11,712 nt of DNA from contig JAIRSD010000125.1 of assembly GCA_031255615.1 (NCBI GenBank), forward strand, positions 1 through 11,712, written 5' to 3'. Shown here in pieces: positions 1 through 6,193 of the stretch. The notes under the pieces are model-generated. The model was not told the origin of the DNA and made no database searches. It saw only the letters and a list, made by a program, of their open reading frames with translations. Made by a program: the position numbers and the translations under genes. Source of the DNA: Treponema sp. (GTDB lineage Bacteria > Spirochaetota > Spirochaetia > Treponematales > Breznakiellaceae). How positions within the stretch are numbered: the first letter of the stretch is position 1; each line of letters begins with the position of its first letter.

Positions 1-18
1 TGCCCGTAATGTATCCAT
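1..18 (-). CDS. Start of a leftward gene, truncated by the window edge
   Basis: On the minus strand an ATG at 18-16 is preceded by GGGAGG (complement of 26-31) at a 7-nt spacing, which is a strong ribosome binding site. The visible codons read M-D-T-L-R-A and run off the left end. Six residues are far too few to suggest a function. The gene would be divergent from the AraC-GH39 gene, with about 300 bp between their starts that contain repeat copy A. The call rests only on the ribosome binding site and start codon. Confidence 0.45.
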
Positions 19-52
19 GCGAAACCTCCCGGAACGTTTTTCCTAATGAGCT

Positions 53-170
53 GTTCAGAAACTTCAGTTTCCGAACAACAACCGCTTAAAACGAAGAAAA
101 ACGCGGATTTCCTCGGGAAACCCACGTTTTTCGCACGACTTGTTCAACAGCCAGCCGGGTTATTGAACAA
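53..170 (+). repeat. Dispersed hairpin repeat, copy A
   Basis: This element has three successive hairpins. The first pairs GTTCAGAAACT (53-63) with AGTTTCCGAAC (66-76), with one G-U type mismatch. A conserved linker CAACCGCTTAAAACGAAG follows. The second pairs GAAAAACGCGG (96-106) with CCACGTTTTTC (122-132). The third pairs TTGTTCAA (140-147) with TTGAACAA (163-170). The same order of parts recurs at 4465-4668, and partial versions occur at 4387-4420, 7984-8005 and 9013-9060. An open frame of 74 codons crosses it (46-270) but is best explained by the repeat and not by a gene. The role is unknown. Confidence 0.75.
96..132. terminator. Terminator-like hairpin inside repeat copy A
   Basis: An 11-bp stem has an A-rich 5' flank and a T-rich 3' flank. 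It could therefore end transcription from either direction, for example of transcripts leaving the divergent promoter region. The G+C core is short and the T tract lies within the stem, so termination is only plausible. The related hairpin at 4597-4633 has the same design. Confidence 0.3.
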
Positions 171-314
171 ATTCAATGTAGTTCCCGGGATGTTGCGGCG
201 CTTCCAGGAAATTAACCGGATTACCGGAAAAATTTGTTGTTTCTTAAACCGGAGCGCCCAGGCTGGTTAAAATTCTTGATTGCTTTTTTGACATTTTGCG
301 GTTACCCTTGCCTG

Positions 315-2813
315 ATGACGCCGAACATGATTGTCCAACCCCGAAAGGCCGCATTGGATACCACGGGGTCCCGGATTTACCACCCCACAAAGCCCATGGA
401 CCGCCGGAATTTGGATCTGGAAATCCTTTTCGTTCTGGAAGGGGAGCTGGTCATCCATGCCGGTCCGGAATTGCGCCGCTCCAAACCGTCAGACATAGTG
501 GTCTTCAACCCCCAGGGGGAATTCGGAAGGGCCGCCGCCGGCCCAATGCGGCTGAGCCCCCTGGGGGACTGCCTTTTTCTCCTCGTGCGGATAGGAATCC
601 CCTTCCTTGCCTCCGTGTTCGGCGATGCCGTTCCCCTTTTCGACTGCGATTCTACCATTCAGGACAAGGATTTCAGCGTCTTAAGAAACGCCCTGGCGGA
701 GATTGCCTCCGCCAACGCCGCCGGTTCGGAAAACGGACTTTTATTTTATTCCCGGCTTTACCGGGTGTTGGACGAACTGACGGCCCGTTTTGTCAAACCC
801 GGAACCGGCCCCGAGGGAGAGGAAGGAGACGAGGGGCCGCGGAAACGAATCATCCGCGGATACATACAGAAAAACTTTCGGCGCCCCGTCAGCCTTGAAG
901 AGCTGGCGGAGTTTCTTTCCCTTTCCCCCCAGTATCTTTCGCGGTACTTCAAAAAGCTATTCGGCGTCAATTTCCACGCCTACATAACACGGACCCGGCT
1001 GGAGAACGCCCTAAAAGCATTGATCGCTACGGATAACCCGGTTACCGCCATCGCCTATGACAGCGGATTCCCAAACCTCACCGCCTTTATCAAGGGGATG
1101 AAAGAAGAACTGGGGCAAACCCCCGCGGCCTACCGCAGGGCCCAGCGGGAAGGGGCGGAAAACCAGGGGGCGGCTGAAGAAAAGGGGGCAAGCCCCAATC
1201 CGGCCCGGATAAGGGCCGGGCTGGCGGCCCTTATGGACGAAAGGCCGGGGCCGGCGGGCAGGAAAAAATTGATCATCGACGCCCGAAAGGGAAGCCCCTT
1301 CGCCCGGCCCTGGCAGGAAGTCATCAACCTGGGTTTTGCCCGGGATATTGAAAAGGCCGAATTTATGTCCCAAATCAGGCTTATCCAACATGAAGCCCCC
1401 TTCCGTTACGCCCGTTTCCAGGGGCTTTTTGGAAAAAACATGCTTTCCCCAAATGAGAAATCGACCTACCATTTTGCCAAAATAGACAGGGTGATCGATC
1501 TAATCCGGGAGGCCGGGCTTCTGCCCTTTATCGAACTCGGTTATAAACCCACCAATATTGCCAAAAGAAGCGGCGTCTTTGTATTCGACAGGAACGATGA
1601 AAGGGAAAATTTTCCCTGGGAGGAATATGAAAATATTATCGCCCATTTTTTGAAACACGCGGTCAACCGGTACGGCATGAGGGAGGCAAGCCGCTGGCGT
1701 TTTGAATACTGGTTTCCCGCCGATGAAGGGCGGCATTATCCGGACGAACATATCGCCGCTTACATCCGTCAATTCACCCGGATTAAAAGCATCATTAAAA
1801 AAATAATACCCGCCGCCCTGACCGGCGGCCCCGGTTTTGTCCTGTTTTCAGACATTGAATCCATGGAGAACATAATAAAAAAATTCGACCCGGAAAACAG
1901 ACCCGATTTTTTTTCTTTCTATGTTTTTTCCGCGGTTCGGGAACTTTCCGAATTTGAGGGGGAAAGCGGGAAAGCGTATCTGTGGACAAAAGACGACACC
2001 GCCAAAAAAATTGCCTGGATAAAGGATTGCGTGGAGAACGTGCGCCGGAATGGGGGAAACGGCCCGGGAAACAACATGAAAAGCGGCAATGCGAACAGCC
2101 CTCTTTCAAAAAATTTTTATGTGACGGAATGGAACATAGATTTTTCCTGCCGCAGCCTTATCCACGATTCCCTTTTAAAGGCCGCTTTTATTCTGCAAAA
2201 TTCCATCGACGCCATTGACCAGGTCGATGTTCTTTCTTATTGGCTCGCTTCGGATATTTCGGCCGAGTATACCGATTCGGACGCCCCGCTTTTCGGCGGC
2301 CCCGGACTTATTTCCCGCCACGGCATACGGAAACCGGCTTTTTTCGCCTATCAATTTCTCTCCAAACTTGGGGACAGACTCCTGGCAAAGGGAGACGGCT
2401 ACATCGTTACCGCCAAATCGGAGTATGAATTCTCCGCGATCCTGTTCAACTACACATATATCAATGACCGCTTCCGGTTCGCTGATCAAATCAGGAATAT
2501 GTCCGGCAGCATTTCGGAATATTTGGCGGATCTCGAACATCGTCTCTTTTCGCTGGAAATTCGGAACATCGCCGCGGGCCGCTATAAACTGCGGCAGCAT
2601 ATCCTCAATTCCCGCAGCGGCAGTGTTTACGATACCTGGCTCGGCCTTTCGGCGGCGGAGAATCTTCAAAGCAGCGAAACCGCCTGGCTGGAACGGACCT
2701 GCGCCCCCGGTCTTAAAATAGATTTTCTGGAAGGAAAAGAAAGTCTTACTGTCGAGTGCGAGCTTGAGCCGAATGAAGTCCGGCTTCTGGAACTAAGCCT
2801 TGTGCTGGAATAA
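315..2813 (+). CDS. AraC-family regulator fused to a GH39 beta-xylosidase-like domain
   Basis: The product is 832 residues from the ATG at 315. Residues 1 to about 110 form a cupin-like sensor typical of AraC sugar regulators (LEILFVLEGELVIHAG, then a DIVVFNPQGE strand). Residues 178-274 are a double helix-turn-helix DNA-binding domain (VSLEELAEFLSLSPQYLSRYFKKLFG, quoted here only as the region with LSRYFKK and TPAAYRR marks). A charged low-complexity linker spans about 275-318. Residues 319 to about 695 resemble the GH39 TIM barrel, and 696-832 resemble its C-terminal beta-sandwich. The putative nucleophile motif TEWN is present (E605), but the acid/base motif reads FEYWFPADE where active enzymes have W-N-E-P. 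The protein may therefore bind sugar without hydrolysing it. The open frame extends up to a TTG at 234; 315 or 327 is preferred because the extra residues do not match the family, although no start has a clear ribosome binding site. A TTGACA at 288-293 lacks a good -10. It is probably cytoplasmic, and the fusion itself is known in other bacteria. Confidence 0.88.
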   Translation: MTPNMIVQPRKAALDTTGSRIYHPTKPMDRRNLDLEILFVLEGELVIHAGPELRRSKPSDIVVFNPQGEFGRAAAGPMRLSPLGDCLFLLVRIGIPFLASVFGDAVPLFDCDSTIQDKDFSVLRNALAEIASANAAGSENGLLFYSRLYRVLDELTARFVKPGTGPEGEEGDEGPRKRIIRGYIQKNFRRPVSLEELAEFLSLSPQYLSRYFKKLFGVNFHAYITRTRLENALKALIATDNPVTAIAYDSGFPNLTAFIKGMKEELGQTPAAYRRAQREGAENQGAAEEKGASPNPARIRAGLAALMDERPGPAGRKKLIIDARKGSPFARPWQEVINLGFARDIEKAEFMSQIRLIQHEAPFRYARFQGLFGKNMLSPNEKSTYHFAKIDRVIDLIREAGLLPFIELGYKPTNIAKRSGVFVFDRNDERENFPWEEYENIIAHFLKHAVNRYGMREASRWRFEYWFPADEGRHYPDEHIAAYIRQFTRIKSIIKKIIPAALTGGPGFVLFSDIESMENIIKKFDPENRPDFFSFYVFSAVRELSEFEGESGKAYLWTKDDTAKKIAWIKDCVENVRRNGGNGPGNNMKSGNANSPLSKNFYVTEWNIDFSCRSLIHDSLLKAAFILQNSIDAIDQVDVLSYWLASDISAEYTDSDAPLFGGPGLISRHGIRKPAFFAYQFLSKLGDRLLAKGDGYIVTAKSEYEFSAILFNYTYINDRFRFADQIRNMSGSISEYLADLEHRLFSLEIRNIAAGRYKLRQHILNSRSGSVYDTWLGLSAAENLQSSETAWLERTCAPGLKIDFLEGKESLTVECELEPNEVRLLELSLVLE

Positions 2814-2880
2814 ATCCCCGCCGGGGCGCGTCTTTCCATCGGCCCACGATTTATAAAACGCCGCGTATAGAAAGTATGTT

Positions 2881-3076
2881 GGGCGCATTTTTTGCGGCTG
2901 CGCCGCAAAAAACCGGGCTATCCGCTCCAATTTTTGCTTCGCAAAAATTCCGCTTCTATCCCTTGCGCGGGTGAATATCCGCATCCATGCGGATATTCAC
3001 CTCCTGAGTTTTTGCTCCGCAAAAACTCGTGGAACCTTATCCGCAGCATGGAGTTTCGCGCTCCGCCGCGAAACTC
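2881..3076. repeat. Hairpin-array cluster 1 (five perfect stem-loops)
   Basis: This fills most of the 334-bp gap between the AraC-GH39 and dihydrouridine synthase genes. Five perfect inverted repeats follow one another: 2888-2912 (11-bp stem, TGC loop), 2929-2949 (9 bp, TTC loop), 2971-3000 (14 bp, CC loop), 3006-3028 (10 bp, TCC loop) and 3051-3076 (10 bp, 6-nt loop). Positions 2881-2923 recur as a near-perfect inverted copy at 8394-8436, and CTATCCCTTGCGC at 2956-2968 recurs inverted at 8328-8340. The stems have T-runs on the 5' side and A-runs on the 3' side, the reverse of an intrinsic terminator. Small open frames crossing it are fortuitous. No transposase or other mobility gene is present. 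Confidence 0.8.
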
Positions 3077-3147
3077 AGCCGGGCCGCCCGCGGCGGGGGC
3101 CCCTCCCGGTGTTGCAAAAACGGCGGAGGTCAATTATAAAAATCGGC

Positions 3148-4290
3148 ATGAGCGATTGTTCGGCCCTGGCAAAAAAAACAGAAACCCCGGGCTTCTACCG
3201 GCCCCTGCGTATGGGGGGGCTTTCCCTGGAGGGAAACCTGTTCCTGGCACCGGTGGCGGGTTACACGGACCGGGCCTTCCGATCCGTCTGCGTTGAGCGG
3301 GGGGCGGACTTTAGTTTTACGGAACTGGTCTCCGCCGAATCGATCATCCGGAACCGGCCGGATCGCAGGGCCCCGGACGATCCGGGGCCGTTGAGCCTCC
3401 TGCTGCGCCGGGTGGATGGCGCTCCCTACGGCATCCAGCTTTTCGGCGCGGAGCCGGAACGGATGGGACAGGCGGCGGCCCTGCTGGGCCCCTGGCGGCC
3501 GGAGGCGGTTGACATCAATGCGGGCTGCCCGGTGCCCAAGGTGGTGCGGGCCGGGGCGGGGGCCGCCCTGATGAGGGATCCCGCCAACCTGGGCCGGGTG
3601 GTGGAGGCGGTGGTACGGGCCAGCCGGGAATACCTGGGGGGCGTTCCGGTAACGGTCAAGATCCGCTCCGGCTGGGACGGCCAGTCCCTCAATTATCTGG
3701 CATGCGGACGGATCGCCGTGGAGGCGGGGGCCGCCATGGTTACCCTGCATCCCCGGACCCGGGCCCAGGGTTACGGCGGGACAAGCGATTGGACCCAGAT
3801 TGCCGACTTGGCGGACAGGCTTTCGGCGCCGGTAGCGGGTTCCGGGGACCTGTACCGCCCGGAAGACGCGGAACGGATGTTCCGGGAAACGGGCTGCGCC
3901 GCGGTGATGTTTGCCCGGGGGGCCCTGGGGAATCCCTTTATCTTTATGGAGACCCGGGCCCTGCTTTTGGGCGGAGCCCGCACGCCCCCCGGCCCGGGGG
4001 AGCGGATGGCCCTGGCCATGGTCCACCTGGACCGGCTGGCCGCGGATCTGGGGGAACGGCGGGCCTGCGTGGAGATGCGCAAGCATTTCTGCGCCTACAC
4101 CAAGGCGATACGGCAGCCGGGCGCGGCGGAGTCCGCGGATCCCGCAAACCAGGCCCGGCGGAACGCCGCCGGACTGCGGGGGGGAGCGGCTTTACGGAAC
4201 CGCCTTGTCCATGGGGAAACGATTGCGGATTTCCGGCGCATCCTGGAAGAAGCGGGGCTGGCAGGCTGGCAGGCCCGGGGAACCGGGTAG
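3148..4290 (+). CDS. dus: tRNA-dihydrouridine synthase (Dus family)
   Basis: The 380-residue product should be a cytoplasmic FMN-dependent enzyme that reduces specific uridines of tRNA to dihydrouridine. Family marks appear in order: LAPVAGYTD (residues 33-41), GIQLFGAEP (95-103), INAGCPVPKVVRAGAGAALM (123-142) with the catalytic cysteine C127, VTVKIRSGWD (168-177), the flavin/tRNA-site stretch LHPRTRAQGYGG (200-211), and the phosphate-binding GSGDL and FARGALGNP (231-235, 255-263). The domain layout and length are close to DusB-type enzymes, but the subgroup, and hence the tRNA position, is not settled. The ATG at 3148 follows GGAGG (3125-3129) at a rather long spacing; ATG 3211 is an alternative that would remove a 21-residue extension. 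The gene is visibly richer in G+C, with many GGG/CCC-ending codons, than the flanking genes. A terminator follows directly, so it is probably a single-gene unit. Confidence 0.93.
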   Translation: MSDCSALAKKTETPGFYRPLRMGGLSLEGNLFLAPVAGYTDRAFRSVCVERGADFSFTELVSAESIIRNRPDRRAPDDPGPLSLLLRRVDGAPYGIQLFGAEPERMGQAAALLGPWRPEAVDINAGCPVPKVVRAGAGAALMRDPANLGRVVEAVVRASREYLGGVPVTVKIRSGWDGQSLNYLACGRIAVEAGAAMVTLHPRTRAQGYGGTSDWTQIADLADRLSAPVAGSGDLYRPEDAERMFRETGCAAVMFARGALGNPFIFMETRALLLGGARTPPGPGERMALAMVHLDRLAADLGERRACVEMRKHFCAYTKAIRQPGAAESADPANQARRNAAGLRGGAALRNRLVHGETIADFRRILEEAGLAGWQARGTG

Positions 4291-4294
4291 GCGG

Positions 4295-4320
4295 CGCGGA
4301 AAATTCACCGCGGTTTTTTT
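4295..4320 (+). terminator. Intrinsic terminator of the dihydrouridine synthase gene
   Basis: CGCGG (4295-4299) pairs with CCGCG (4308-4312) around an 8-nt loop and is followed by seven T residues (4314-4320). It starts 5 bp after the stop codon. The stem is short but G+C only, and the T tract is uninterrupted. Confidence 0.65.
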
Positions 4321-4377
4321 GCGAAATTCGGATGACAAATTTTCCAAAATGGTCAGCCCCGCCCGGTTCAAAAAATA

Positions 4378-4443
4378 CCGGCATCGCCGGCAGCAACCAT
4401 TTAAAACGAAGAAAAACGCAGGCTTCCTTCATATAGCAAGGAA
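4378..4443 (+). repeat. Dispersed repeat, partial copy with small hairpins
   Basis: CCGGC-ATC-GCCGG (4378-4390) leads into CAGCAACCATTTAAAACGAAG, a version of the conserved linker of copies A and B (split here at 4391-4411), then GAAAAACGCAGG. TTCCTT (4424-4429) pairs with AAGGAA (4438-4443). The first hairpin of the full element is missing and is replaced by the CCGGC stem. Confidence 0.55.
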
Positions 4444-4529
4444 CAAAAGATGAAATAGAATAGGGTTGTTCGGAAACTGAAGTTTCTGAACAACAACCGC
4501 TTAAAAACGAAGACGCGGAGGAAAACACC

Positions 4530-4589
4530 GTGGATGAGGCGGTAAACAGTGAAATTAAATACAATGAAACCGAATATAGCACCTTTTAA
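4530..4589 (+). CDS. Possible 19-codon small ORF inside repeat copy B
   Basis: GTG at 4530 is preceded by GGAGG (4517-4521) at an 8-nt spacing. The frame reads MDEAVNSEIKYNETEYSTF and stops with TAA at 4587-4589. The product would be short, acidic and soluble, with no recognisable family. The ORF coincides with the segment that is extra in copy B relative to copy A. The ribosome binding site is convincing but the length is not, and it could be chance. Confidence 0.25.
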   Translation: MDEAVNSEIKYNETEYSTF

Positions 4590-4596
4590 AAACAAA

Positions 4597-4633
4597 GAAA
4601 AACGTGGATTTCCCCGGGGAACCCACGTTTTTC
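4597..4633. terminator. Terminator-like hairpin inside repeat copy B
   Basis: GAAAAACGTGG pairs perfectly with CCACGTTTTTC, and the loop itself contains the palindrome TTCCCCGGGGAA. A-runs lie 5' and T-runs 3', so it is terminator-like in both directions. It would insulate the sugar operon from upstream transcription. Confidence 0.35.
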
Positions 4634-4701
4634 ACACGGCCTGTTCAATAACCAACCGGGGTATTGAAAAAGTCCACTGAGCATCGTTGCGCGATTGACG
4701 C

Positions 4702-4728
4702 TTGACGACATAGGAAGAAATAGATAAT
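4702..4728 (+). promoter_or_regulatory. Candidate sigma-70 promoter of the sugar ABC operon
   Basis: TTGACG (4702-4707) is followed after 15 bp by GATAAT (4723-4728). The spacer is shorter than the ideal 17 bp. A second TTGACG at 4695-4700 and TATAAA at 4731-4736 offer other pairings with poor spacing. Transcription from here would give an untranslated leader of a little over 200 nt before the start at 4952. Confidence 0.35.
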
Positions 4729-4852
4729 GTTATAAACAGGATCAACGCGGCGCCGATAGTGTTTAGGTTTTAAAATTCCTGCCGGGGTTTTGCCACACAC
4801 GGCGGCTTGTTAGTTGAATCCGGGGTCCTTGTTCCTGGTGAAACAGGGGCCC

Positions 4853-4879
4853 GGAAAAGCCGGCGCGTCCGGTTTTTCC
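4853..4879 (+). promoter_or_regulatory. Strong stem-loop in the leader of the sugar operon
   Basis: GGAAAAGCCGG (4853-4863) pairs with CCGGTTTTTCC (4869-4879) around CGCGT, with one G-U pair in 11. It ends 72 bp before the binding-protein start. It could be a weak attenuator or simply a processing or stabilising structure. No T tract extends beyond the stem. Confidence 0.4.
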
Positions 4880-4892
4880 GCTAAATTTAGGA

Positions 4893-4946
4893 AGGCTGTT
4901 CCGCAAATTGAAATGTTGGGGCAGCCTCGTTTTGCAAAGCGGAGGC
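4893..4946 (+). promoter_or_regulatory. Possible alternative pairing that covers the ribosome binding site
   Basis: AGGCTG (4893-4898) can pair with CAGCCT (4922-4927). The overlapping GCCTC (4924-4928) can instead pair with GAGGC (4942-4946), which contains most of the ribosome binding site of the binding-protein gene. The two pairings exclude each other, as in a translational switch. The stems are short (5-6 bp), so this is only a suggestion. Confidence 0.2.
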
Positions 4947-4951
4947 AAAGC

Positions 4952-6169
4952 ATGAAAAAATCGACGGTTGTTTTCTTTCTTCTCGTCGGTCTATTTTTTT
5001 CGCTGTTCGTCGGATGTTCCCGGAGCGCCCAGCCGGCGGACAAGATCATCATATTCCAGTCCAAAGTGGAGATTACCACCCAGCTTGAGGATGCCGCCAA
5101 GGCATACCAGGAGGAAAAAGGGGTGGAGGTAGAGGTTTGGAGCACCACCGGGGACGACTATTTCCAGCAGCTTCGGACCAGGATCGCCAACAAGCAGGGG
5201 CCCACGCTGTTTTCCCTGGGATTTGGTTCCGAGGTAACCGATATGAAGAACTACCTGGAAGACCTGGGGGATCTTCCCTTTGTCGGGGATATTTCCGATG
5301 CGATGCTGGGCAAGGTCGACGGCAAGATTGTGGGAATCCCCTACACGGTGGAAGGCTTTGGTATGGTGTACAACAAAAATCTTATCAACGCCGCCGACAT
5401 AAGGGATTACGATTCTTTTGTAAAGATGCTCCAGGACCAAAAGGCCGGGGGGCTCAACGGCTTCGGCCTGTCGCAGGAAAGCTACTTCCTTATCGGCCAT
5501 ATTCTCAACACCCCCTTCGCGGTTATGCCTGATATGGAACAGTACATGGACCGCCTTGCCAGGGGAGAGGTGAAAATGGCGGACACCCCCGAATTTCAGG
5601 AATTCGCCCGGTTCTACGCGGCTATCAGGGACAACTCCTACAACCCCCTGGAAGTGAACTACGACAGGGAATGCGGGGATTTTGCCACCGGCAAGACCGC
5701 GTCCATACACCAGGGAAACTGGGCCTACGGTATGTTCGCCGATTACAACATGAACTTTGAAATGGGGCTTATGCCCTTCCCCCTGGGGGGCAATGACAAA
5801 CTGGCGGTAAGCGTTCCTTCGGTCTGGGCGGTCAACAACCAGGCCCCGGAGGCCCAGCGGAAACTGGCAAAAGATTTTATCACCTGGCTCTATACCAGCG
5901 AGACGGGCAAGCGTTTTGTGACCGAGGAATTCGGTTTTATTCCCGTCGTCAGAGGCATGACCAGTCCCGGGCTTGATCCCCTTTCCGCCGAGGTGTCCCG
6001 CTATGCAATGGAGGGAAAAACCATTCCCTGGGCCATGAGCCTCTATCCTTCGGGGATTGTGGATGTCTATCTGGTGCCCGTGGCCGAGCAGTTCTTTATA
6101 TCCGGGCAGAGTCCCGAGGAATTCCTTGCCGCCCTGGACAGGGCCTGGGACCAGGCGCACGGCCGCTAG
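4952..6169 (+). CDS. Sugar ABC transporter substrate-binding lipoprotein
   Basis: The 405-residue product belongs by appearance to the family 1 extracellular solute-binding proteins that feed oligosaccharides or glycerol-phosphate-like sugars to MalFG-type permeases. It begins with a lipoprotein signal peptide: positive MKK, a hydrophobic stretch, and the lipobox LFVGC with the lipidated cysteine at residue 22. The mature part shows typical family features, including an early IIIFQSKVEITTQLEDAAKA strand-helix, the GKIVGIPYTVEGFGMVYNK segment, and a late AKDFITWLYTSETGKRFV region. The ATG at 4952 has GGAGG at 4941-4945, 6 nt upstream; the longer open frame from 4814 is rejected for that reason. 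It starts an operon with the permease genes at 6194 and 7066. The ligand cannot be read from sequence; the context of a GH39-type regulator 2 kb upstream suggests a xylo-oligosaccharide or related glycoside. Confidence 0.92.
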   Translation: MKKSTVVFFLLVGLFFSLFVGCSRSAQPADKIIIFQSKVEITTQLEDAAKAYQEEKGVEVEVWSTTGDDYFQQLRTRIANKQGPTLFSLGFGSEVTDMKNYLEDLGDLPFVGDISDAMLGKVDGKIVGIPYTVEGFGMVYNKNLINAADIRDYDSFVKMLQDQKAGGLNGFGLSQESYFLIGHILNTPFAVMPDMEQYMDRLARGEVKMADTPEFQEFARFYAAIRDNSYNPLEVNYDRECGDFATGKTASIHQGNWAYGMFADYNMNFEMGLMPFPLGGNDKLAVSVPSVWAVNNQAPEAQRKLAKDFITWLYTSETGKRFVTEEFGFIPVVRGMTSPGLDPLSAEVSRYAMEGKTIPWAMSLYPSGIVDVYLVPVAEQFFISGQSPEEFLAALDRAWDQAHGR

Positions 6170-6193
6170 GCTGAACCTGCCCGCGGGGGAAGT

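Larger units (their letters stand above)
4465..4668 (+). repeat. Dispersed hairpin repeat, copy B, with an internal insertion
   Basis: GTTGTTCGGAAACT (4465-4478) pairs with AGTTTCTGAACAAC (4481-4494), followed by the conserved CAACCGCTTAAAAACGAAG linker. At this point copy A continues straight into GAAAAACGCGG, whereas copy B carries about 85 extra bases bounded by TTAAAAACGAAG (4501-4512) and TTAAAAACAAAG (4586-4597). The element then resumes with the second hairpin (4597-4607 with 4623-4633) and the third, TTCAATA with TATTGAA (4644-4650, 4662-4668). The order of parts is the same as in copy A. Confidence 0.75.

Noticed and set aside
46..270. Rightward 74-codon open frame at the left end
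   Set aside because: It is generated by repeat copy A, lacks a ribosome binding site, and its residues mirror the repeat sequence. The corresponding frame in copy B is interrupted.
288..316. TTGACA at 288-293 as promoter for the AraC-GH39 gene
   Set aside because: The hexamer at the correct distance, CCTGAT, matches a -10 poorly and overlaps the likely start codon at 315.
2888..2912. Hairpin with T and A runs as an intrinsic terminator of the AraC-GH39 gene
   Set aside because: The T-run is on the 5' arm and the A-run on the 3' arm on both strands, so there is no U tract after the stem. The unit is a dispersed repeat.
2881..3076. CRISPR array
   Set aside because: The repeated hairpins differ in sequence and lack a constant direct repeat with regular unique spacers. 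No cas genes are present.
3130..4086. Long leftward open frame of 318 codons opposite the dihydrouridine synthase gene
   Set aside because: It is an antisense shadow caused by high G+C. The plus strand has all Dus motifs and the leftward protein is proline/arginine/histidine-rich with no family features.
4991..6160. Long leftward open frame of 389 codons opposite the binding-protein gene
   Set aside because: The plus-strand frame has a lipobox, ribosome binding site and operon context. The antisense translation shows no recognisable domain.
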